Source: Chloroflexota bacterium (GTDB taxonomy: Bacteria > Chloroflexota > Anaerolineae > Anaerolineales > UBA4823). Taken from it: a stretch of DNA of 28,350 bases. Of this stretch, positions 24,110 through 28,350 are shown one piece after another; the first letter of the stretch is position 1; every line of letters starts with the position of its first letter. Below the pieces are notes generated by a model. It made no database searches and was not told the origin of the DNA. It saw only the letters and a list, made by a program, of their open reading frames with translations. The stretch covers positions 1 to 28,350 of the forward strand of contig JAEWYL010000130.1 in NCBI GenBank assembly GCA_023395675.1. Reading direction: 5' to 3'. A program made the translations under genes and the position numbers.

Positions 24110-26254
24110 TCAGGGCGCTTCCGTCACCCATTGATTGGAAAAGTCCCGCATAGAGCTCGCGTCCATCCCGCTGCCCGACGGATCCAGACCTCCGGCCCAC
24201 GACCAGCCGCCCGCCCAAGACCAACCTCCGGCCCAGGACCAGCCTCCGGCCCAGGACCAACCGCCGGCCCAGGACCAGCCGCCGGCCCAGGACCAACCGC
24301 CCGCCCAGGACCAGCCGCCAGCCCACGACCAGCCGCTCGAACCGGCCGGCCCGCCGGCGCTGAGGGTGTACTCCCCGCCCTGCCAGGACAGCTCGCCCAG
24401 CTGCTCCAGCGCCTGGCGGTCCACCCAGGACCCATCTGCGCTGCTGGCTGCGCCCAGCCCGGTATATTGCCCCTCGGGGTCTTTCACCACATAAGCCTGC
24501 ACCTGGCCGTCGTCAGAGGCCCATTTCTCCACCGGGCCCTGGTAGTGGTACTGGAGCTCCTCCGGGTCCATCTCTTCGAACTGAACCAGCCCGTCTCCGT
24601 TGGCGTCCGCCCAACCGATGCCGTGAGCCAGATCCGCCTGGACGTCCAGACCGGCGTTATCGCGCTCACCGGCGGGGAATTCCCGGCCCAAGACCGCATC
24701 CGGGGCCCAGATGCGCCCGGCGCCCTGCTGGAACAGATTGTAAAGCGGCTCCCCTTCGCCGGTGACCGCCGGTCGGGCGGAATACTTCAGGCGGAATTTG
24801 ACCTCATCCGGGGTCAGGTCCGGATTGGCCTGCAGCATCAGCGCCGCTACGCCGGAGGCCACCGCGGTGGACATACTGGTCCCGCTCATGCGGAACAGGG
24901 AGATATTCTCGGAATTGTCCGGGTGCGCCGCGGCCAGGCGGGCCGTGTTCACCGGGTCCTTCGGATTGTTGTACATGAAAGAGATGATATGCGAGCCCGG
25001 GGCCAGCAGGTCCGGTTTGGCAAAGCCGTCCTTGGTCGGGCCGGTGGCCGAGTAGACCGGCAGGATATCGTCCGTCCAGTCGCCGGGAGTGCGGTTATTG
25101 TTGATCGAGCCGATGGTGATGACGTAGGGGTCGTTGCCGGGGGCGGTAATCGTCTCGGCTGCCGGCCCGGTATTCCCGGCCGCGGCCAGCACCACGATCC
25201 CGTTTGCCCAGGCCTGTTCCACGGCCCGGTTGAGCGGGTCCATGAAATAAGGCACGGTCACCTGGGCGCTGAGGGAAAGGTTCAGCACCCGGACGTTGTA
25301 GATATCCTTGTTCGCCACCACGTACTGGATGCCCTCGATCACGTCCGCCGTGGTGCCCATGCCGGCCTCGTCCAGCACCCGCACGCTCAGGATGCTGGCA
25401 TCCGGAGCCACCCCGGCCCGCATCCCGGTGGCGTTATCGTAGTAGTTGCTCCAGATGATCCCGGCCACGTGAGAGCCGTGCCCGTAGGGATCTTTACTCA
25501 TATTCCAGTTGTACCAGCAGTAGCCCGGCTGCGCCGTTCCAGAACCTGCACAAACGCCGTCCCCCACGAAGTCGGCCTGGCCGAGGAAGGTCCTCGCCGG
25601 GACAAGACCCTGGAGCAGCGGGGTCGAGGGGTCGAAAAAGACTCCGGAATCGACCACCGCAACCGTCACACCTTTCCCGGTGATGCCCTGAGCGTGCAGC
25701 TCAACGGCGCCGATATCCAGGTTCACGGGGTTGCTGGTCTTCCAGGTCTGCCTGCTGTCGGTTGGCTGGACATCGCCGGTGCCGGTGGGCAGGTTATTCC
25801 TGCCGCTGTTGGGCTGCGCATTCCTGCCCCCGTTGGACGGGGCATCACTGCCCTCGGAGCAGCCATTGCCCTTGCCCCGGCAGTCTATCTGGGCGGAGGT
25901 GCCCACGCTGCGATCGGCTACGATCGAGTGGATCTCGGGCGAGCCTGCCAGGTTCTGGATCTGCCCTGAGGTGAGCAGCGCAGCGGCCGAATCGATCAGC
26001 CACAGGTCGGAAACCAGCTTTCCCCCCACTCGCTCGACAGCCTCCAGCGCCTTGCCCGAGCCGTTTGCGCGGACGATCACCTGCACCGGCTCATCGCCCC
26101 CGGCCAGCAAAGCCGGGTCGACGTATGCCGGGTTTTTGCCCGGCAGGGCAGGCGCGCCCAGGCTGGTCACAACGGCCAGCACGACGAGCAGCACGAGGTT
26201 GACAAGGAGCTGTTTGTTCTGCAGGATGGTGCGGTGAAGCTTCAGTGTCTGCAT
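24110..26254 (-). CDS. Secreted subtilisin-like protease with WSWAGG repeats
   Basis: A 714-residue S8 peptidase from ATG 26254, which has GGAGG 5 bases upstream. An N-terminal membrane/signal segment (NLVLLVVLAVVTSLGAPA) is followed by an I9-like propeptide (VIVRANGSGKALEAVERVGG). A Gly/Asn-rich linker leads to the catalytic domain, with D202 (VAVVDSG), H259 (GHGSHVAG), N361 (AAGNTG) and S460 (MSGTSMSTA). An EF-hand-like loop, DANGDGLVQFEE (550-561), suggests calcium binding. The C-terminus has eight perfect WSWAGG hexapeptides (642-689) and a short polar tail without an LPXTG or membrane anchor. Transcription is led by two c-di-GMP-I riboswitch aptamers and a terminator. The repeats could be a surface-binding or aggregation segment; the substrate is unknown. 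Confidence 0.92.
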   Translation of the reverse strand: MQTLKLHRTILQNKQLLVNLVLLVVLAVVTSLGAPALPGKNPAYVDPALLAGGDEPVQVIVRANGSGKALEAVERVGGKLVSDLWLIDSAAALLTSGQIQNLAGSPEIHSIVADRSVGTSAQIDCRGKGNGCSEGSDAPSNGGRNAQPNSGRNNLPTGTGDVQPTDSRQTWKTSNPVNLDIGAVELHAQGITGKGVTVAVVDSGVFFDPSTPLLQGLVPARTFLGQADFVGDGVCAGSGTAQPGYCWYNWNMSKDPYGHGSHVAGIIWSNYYDNATGMRAGVAPDASILSVRVLDEAGMGTTADVIEGIQYVVANKDIYNVRVLNLSLSAQVTVPYFMDPLNRAVEQAWANGIVVLAAAGNTGPAAETITAPGNDPYVITIGSINNNRTPGDWTDDILPVYSATGPTKDGFAKPDLLAPGSHIISFMYNNPKDPVNTARLAAAHPDNSENISLFRMSGTSMSTAVASGVAALMLQANPDLTPDEVKFRLKYSARPAVTGEGEPLYNLFQQGAGRIWAPDAVLGREFPAGERDNAGLDVQADLAHGIGWADANGDGLVQFEEMDPEELQYHYQGPVEKWASDDGQVQAYVVKDPEGQYTGLGAASSADGSWVDRQALEQLGELSWQGGEYTLSAGGPAGSSGWSWAGGWSWAGGWSWAGGWSWAGGWSWAGGWSWAGGWSWAGGWSWAGGLDPSGSGMDASSMRDFSNQWVTEAP
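24201..24344 (-). repeat. 18-bp tandem repeat coding WSWAGG
   Basis: Seven full units (24201-24326) of an 18-bp repeat lie in register, with partial or diverged units at each end. They read as WSWAGG on the minus strand. Third-position changes between units keep the amino acids identical, which points to selection on the peptide and not only recent slippage. Confidence 0.9.
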
Positions 26255-26277
26255 GCTTTCCTCCAGGGCATTGGAAT

Positions 26278-26309
26278 AAAAAATCCCCACGGGAACTGCC
26301 TGTGGGGAT
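26278..26309 (-). terminator. Terminator of the riboswitch expression platform
   Basis: On the minus strand ATCCCCAC, an 11-15-nt loop and GTGGGGAT are followed by TTTTTT, just 24 bp before the protease ATG. The loop contains CAGGCAG, complementary to CTGCCTG at the 3' side of the second aptamer, so an alternative antiterminator is possible. Confidence 0.87.
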
Positions 26310-26317
26310 CAATTCAT

Positions 26318-26412
26318 GAAGCGCCGCCAGGCAGCCCGGCCATCATCCCGCGCCGTGCCGGCGCGGATTAGATCCGTGGCTTTGCGTCTCTGCCTTTCGG
26401 CAGATTTGCTCT
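26318..26412 (-). ncRNA. Cyclic di-GMP-I riboswitch, second aptamer
   Basis: On the minus strand the GEMM-I core reads AGCAAA, TCTGCC-GAAA-GGCAGA, GACGCAAAGCC. Then comes a GC-rich helix (GCGCC/GGCGC) and GATGGCCGGGCTGCC, matching the second helix of the family with its tetraloop-receptor half. The first base of the usual GGCAAA is changed. It abuts the terminator at 26278-26309, making it the aptamer most likely to control termination directly. Confidence 0.85.
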
Positions 26413-26429
26413 TTTCTCTCAATTGTGAG

Positions 26430-26526
26430 GAAGCCCAGGCGGCCCGGCTGCCATCCCGCCAGAATGACCTCCCGGCGGTACAGGCCCGCAGCTTTGCGTC
26501 CCAGCCTTTCGGCTGGTTTGCCTTTT
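26430..26526 (-). ncRNA. Cyclic di-GMP-I riboswitch, first aptamer
   Basis: On the minus strand GGCAAACC, CAGCC-GAAA-GGCTG, GGACGCAAAGC and, after a CCGCC/GGCGG helix, GGGATGGCAGCCGGGCCGCC fit the GEMM-I consensus closely. It precedes the second aptamer by about 20 nt. Tandem arrangements of this family are known and may sharpen the response. Confidence 0.9.
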
Positions 26527-26638
26527 TCTCTGCTGCCCTTCTTTGCCGGATGCTGACCGCTGAAGACTGAACGGTGAGATCCGGCTCCTATTCACTTGCC
26601 TCTGTCCACCAGTACTGCTGTACTAACGTTATGTATAC

Positions 26639-26667
26639 ATTATAGGTACATTGCCTGATTGAGTCAC
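26639..26667 (-). promoter_or_regulatory. Promoter for the riboswitch-protease transcript
   Basis: On the minus strand GTGACT (26662-26667), a 17-bp spacer and a consensus TATAAT (26639-26644). The start would fall near 26632, about 100 nt before the first aptamer and ~380 nt before the protease ATG. Confidence 0.7.
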
Positions 26668-26712
26668 GTTAAATTCCCATAAAATACGGGTAAATAATTT
26701 TACGCCCTGGAC

Positions 26713-26718
26713 TATAAT
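26713..26718 (+). promoter_or_regulatory. -10 box for the small membrane protein gene
   Basis: TATAAT about 80 bp before the ATG at 26798, with no convincing -35. It is divergent from the riboswitch promoter, with -10 boxes roughly 70 bp apart. Confidence 0.45.
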
Positions 26719-26797
26719 TGCCGGGCGCGCAGATCATAACGGCGCAGTCATGCGCCAGAACCCACCGAGCAGCAGCGTTCAATTCTTGGAGGATTCA

Positions 26798-27358
26798 ATG
26801 ACGAAAGACATTGCGGGCGTCCGAGAGATGGCCCCCTCGTTCAGCAAATTCTGGCTTCTCTGGAGCGCAGCCAGCCTGCCGGCCTTTATGCTCGGCACCT
26901 GGCTGAGCTTTCTAACCATCAACCTCTTCCCCAACACCCTGGTTCGCACCGCCCTCTTCGCCCTGATCGGGGCCGCGGTGGGCGGCCTGCAGGCCCTGCT
27001 CCTGCGCCGGCGCGTCCCCGAGCTGCTGTGGTGGGTGCTGGTCAGCGCCGGAGGTTGGGCCCTGGGTTTCTCGTTTGCCGATCGCTGGGGGGTCTATGCC
27101 GGGCTGGCTATCGGCGCCTCGCTCGGCCTGCTGCAGTGGATGACCCTGAGCATGAGCCTGCAGCGGGCGCTGTGGTGGTTCCCCGCCAGTCTGCTCGGCT
27201 GGGGCCTGGGTTGGTTTGCAGCCTGGCAGGTGGATGATTCCTTGAGCACCTTCTTTTACCTGCTCTACCTGCTGATCATCGCCCTGGTCCCCGCCCTGAT
27301 CGGCGGCGGGGTGATGGCCTGGCTGCTGCAGGGGGAGAGGAAGCCGGAGGCCCAATAA
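26798..27358 (+). CDS. Small multi-pass membrane protein, function unknown
   Basis: A 186-residue protein with five or six hydrophobic segments, rich in Trp, Leu and Gly (for example RALWWFPASLLGWGLGWFAAW). Gly-rich turns and a single Arg-Arg-Arg loop (LLLRRRVPELLWW) lie between helices. A charged tail (GERKPEAQ) likely faces the cytoplasm. I recognise no catalytic or transporter motif. The ATG at 26798 follows GGAGG at 5 bases; the frame is open 16 codons earlier, without such a site. It is divergent from the c-di-GMP-controlled protease and upstream of an IS982 element. A 10-bp stem (CCTGTTCTTA/TAAGAGCGGG) after the stop could be its 3' end. Confidence 0.75.
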   Translation: MTKDIAGVREMAPSFSKFWLLWSAASLPAFMLGTWLSFLTINLFPNTLVRTALFALIGAAVGGLQALLLRRRVPELLWWVLVSAGGWALGFSFADRWGVYAGLAIGASLGLLQWMTLSMSLQRALWWFPASLLGWGLGWFAAWQVDDSLSTFFYLLYLLIIALVPALIGGGVMAWLLQGERKPEAQ

Positions 27359-27421
27359 AAGAGCCCTGTTCTTATTTAATGTAAGAGCGGGATATGAAAT
27401 CAACTTCCGTTCTCATGTTAT

Positions 27422-28350
27422 TTAACCCAAGTTGCTACCTTGACATAAAGATGAGAAAGTCCATGTGTTTTCTGGTAAATTTGTTGGAGACCAATCCACA
27501 ATTTGCCAGGAGGGACACATGGACAGCCATATTGTAGCAGTTTATTGCCTGTGTGACGATCTTTTGAAAGGCTTGCATCATTACGAAGATCCCCAATGCC
27601 GGGTCCGGGATGCCGAGATCATGACTATTGCACTGGTGGCGGCGCTGCATTTTGGCGGCAATCAAGCCAAAGCCAACCGCTTTCTCTACGAGCAGGGCTA
27701 CCTGAGGTATCTGTTGAGTAGAAGCCGTTTCAATCGTCGTTTGCACCGCATTGCGGAGCTGTTCTGGAGCCTGTTTCATGTCCTGGGAGAGACCTGGAAG
27801 GCACTGAATGAACGTTCCATCTATATTGTGGACAGCTTTCCGGTGGCCGTGTGCGATAACTATCGCATCCGGCGCTGCCGGATCTATCAGGACGAAGCCT
27901 TTCGCGGCTATCAGGCCAGCAAGAGACGCTACTACTACGGCCTCAAAATCCATCTCTTGATCACTGAAGCCGGCCAACCGGTGGAGTTCATGCTCACTCC
28001 TGGCAGTTTCAGCGATACCCCGACCTTGAAGGCCTTTTTGCTCGACCTGCCTGAAGGAGCGCAGTTGACCGGTGACAAGGCCTATAACGACTATGCGGTC
28101 GAAGACCTGTTGCATGAGCTTGGCATCCAGTTCTGGCCGTTACGCAAGCAGAACTCGAAACGACCCCTGCCGCCTTGGGTGACTTATTTGATGGCCGCTT
28201 ATCGCAAAAGGATTGAAACCACCGGCAGTCTGATCGAGCGGATCTTGCCAAAACATATTCATGCCGTCACGGCGGCTGGTTTTGAACTCAAGGTTGCGCT
28301 TTTCATCCTGGCTTGCTCCCTTACCTACCTTGGGTAGCAACTTGGGTTAA
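27422..28350 (+). mobile_element. Complete IS982-family insertion sequence
   Basis: Perfect 18-bp terminal inverted repeats, TTAACCCAAGTTGCTACC at 27422-27439 and its complement at 28333-28350, bound one transposase gene. IS982 elements normally begin with ACC, so the true ends may be 27425 and 28347, with the outer TTA/TAA being host sequence or an extension. A target duplication cannot be checked because the window stops at the right end. Lower GC than its neighbours supports recent arrival. TTGACA (27440-27445) just inside the left repeat could be an outward-inward promoter -35. Confidence 0.9.
27519..28337 (+). CDS. IS982-family DDE transposase
   Basis: A 272-residue transposase. The N-terminal helical part has RDAEIMTIALVAA, FLYEQGYL and LSRSRFNRRLHRI. 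The catalytic core has D105 (YIVDSFPVAVCDN), D186 (LTGDKAYNDY) and E233 (RKRIETTGS), with KHIHAVTAAGFELK at the end, as in IS982. ATG 27519 follows AGGAGGG at 4 bases; an open extension of 18 codons has no such site. The frame is intact and full length, so the element is probably active. The TAG stop lies inside the right terminal repeat. Confidence 0.95.
   Translation: MDSHIVAVYCLCDDLLKGLHHYEDPQCRVRDAEIMTIALVAALHFGGNQAKANRFLYEQGYLRYLLSRSRFNRRLHRIAELFWSLFHVLGETWKALNERSIYIVDSFPVAVCDNYRIRRCRIYQDEAFRGYQASKRRYYYGLKIHLLITEAGQPVEFMLTPGSFSDTPTLKAFLLDLPEGAQLTGDKAYNDYAVEDLLHELGIQFWPLRKQNSKRPLPPWVTYLMAAYRKRIETTGSLIERILPKHIHAVTAAGFELKVALFILACSLTYLG

Noticed and set aside
24183..24344. Regular 18-bp repeats as a CRISPR array
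   Set aside because: The units are directly tandem with no spacers and lie inside a coding frame.
24135..24494. Plus-strand ORF rich in PPAQDQ repeats
   Set aside because: It is the antisense reading of the WSWAGG-coding repeat; the protease frame explains it fully.
26316..26570. 84-codon plus-strand ORF over the riboswitch region
   Set aside because: It lies antisense to both aptamers, has no ribosome binding site and has the composition of structured RNA, not protein.

Overview
The window is about 28 kb of GC-rich, densely coded bacterial DNA. The mix of genes suggests a Chloroflexota (Anaerolineae-like) bacterium: a GlcDEF glycolate oxidase, DUF2203, DUF4342, a Mut7-C protein, a YjfB-like motility protein, a DnaE2-type polymerase, and several secreted or lipidated proteins with low-complexity segments. 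This placement is inference from gene content; there is no rRNA or marker gene here. No tRNA, rRNA or CRISPR array was seen.

Layout, left to right. (1) 0.3-4.7 kb, minus strand: glcD-glcE-glcF followed by a DUF2203 gene and an intrinsic terminator. (2) 4.7-5.4 kb: a gene-poor stretch with a paired palindromic operator, a good rightward promoter and a strong ribosome binding site that leads only to a ~50-codon ORF. (3) 5.4-7.5 kb, minus strand: an OmpR-type response regulator and its sensor kinase, separated by a small repeat element carrying a perfect 21-bp hairpin. (4) 7.8-9.4 kb, plus strand: a thioredoxin-fold lipoprotein with a Met/Glu-rich 35-residue repeat and a CcdA-like membrane partner. 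(5) 9.4-10.6 kb, minus strand: a Mut7-C protein and a DUF4342 protein. (6) 10.8-15.3 kb, minus strand: two UvrD/AddAB-like helicase-fold proteins, one with a degenerate motif II. (7) 15.5-19.0 kb, minus strand: a YjfB-like protein, a beta-propeller lipoprotein translationally coupled to an M23 peptidase, and a Gfo/Idh/MocA oxidoreductase. (8) 19.1-22.3 kb, plus strand: a DnaE2/ImuC-like polymerase without imuA/imuB beside it. (9) 22.4-26.7 kb, minus strand: a promoter, two tandem cyclic di-GMP-I (GEMM-I) riboswitch aptamers, an intrinsic terminator, a secreted subtilisin-like protease with eight WSWAGG repeats, and a membrane HD-GYP phosphodiesterase. (10) 26.8-28.35 kb, plus strand: a small multi-pass membrane protein and a complete IS982-family insertion sequence whose right inverted repeat ends at the last base.

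The most striking system is region 9. A c-di-GMP-sensing leader appears to control an exported protease, and a c-di-GMP-degrading enzyme lies next on the same strand, so sensing, output and signal removal may form one local circuit. A second theme is the number of long, near-perfect hairpins in the intergenic gaps, several of which are not ordinary terminators. One interrupts a short dispersed repeat whose other copy lacks the hairpin.
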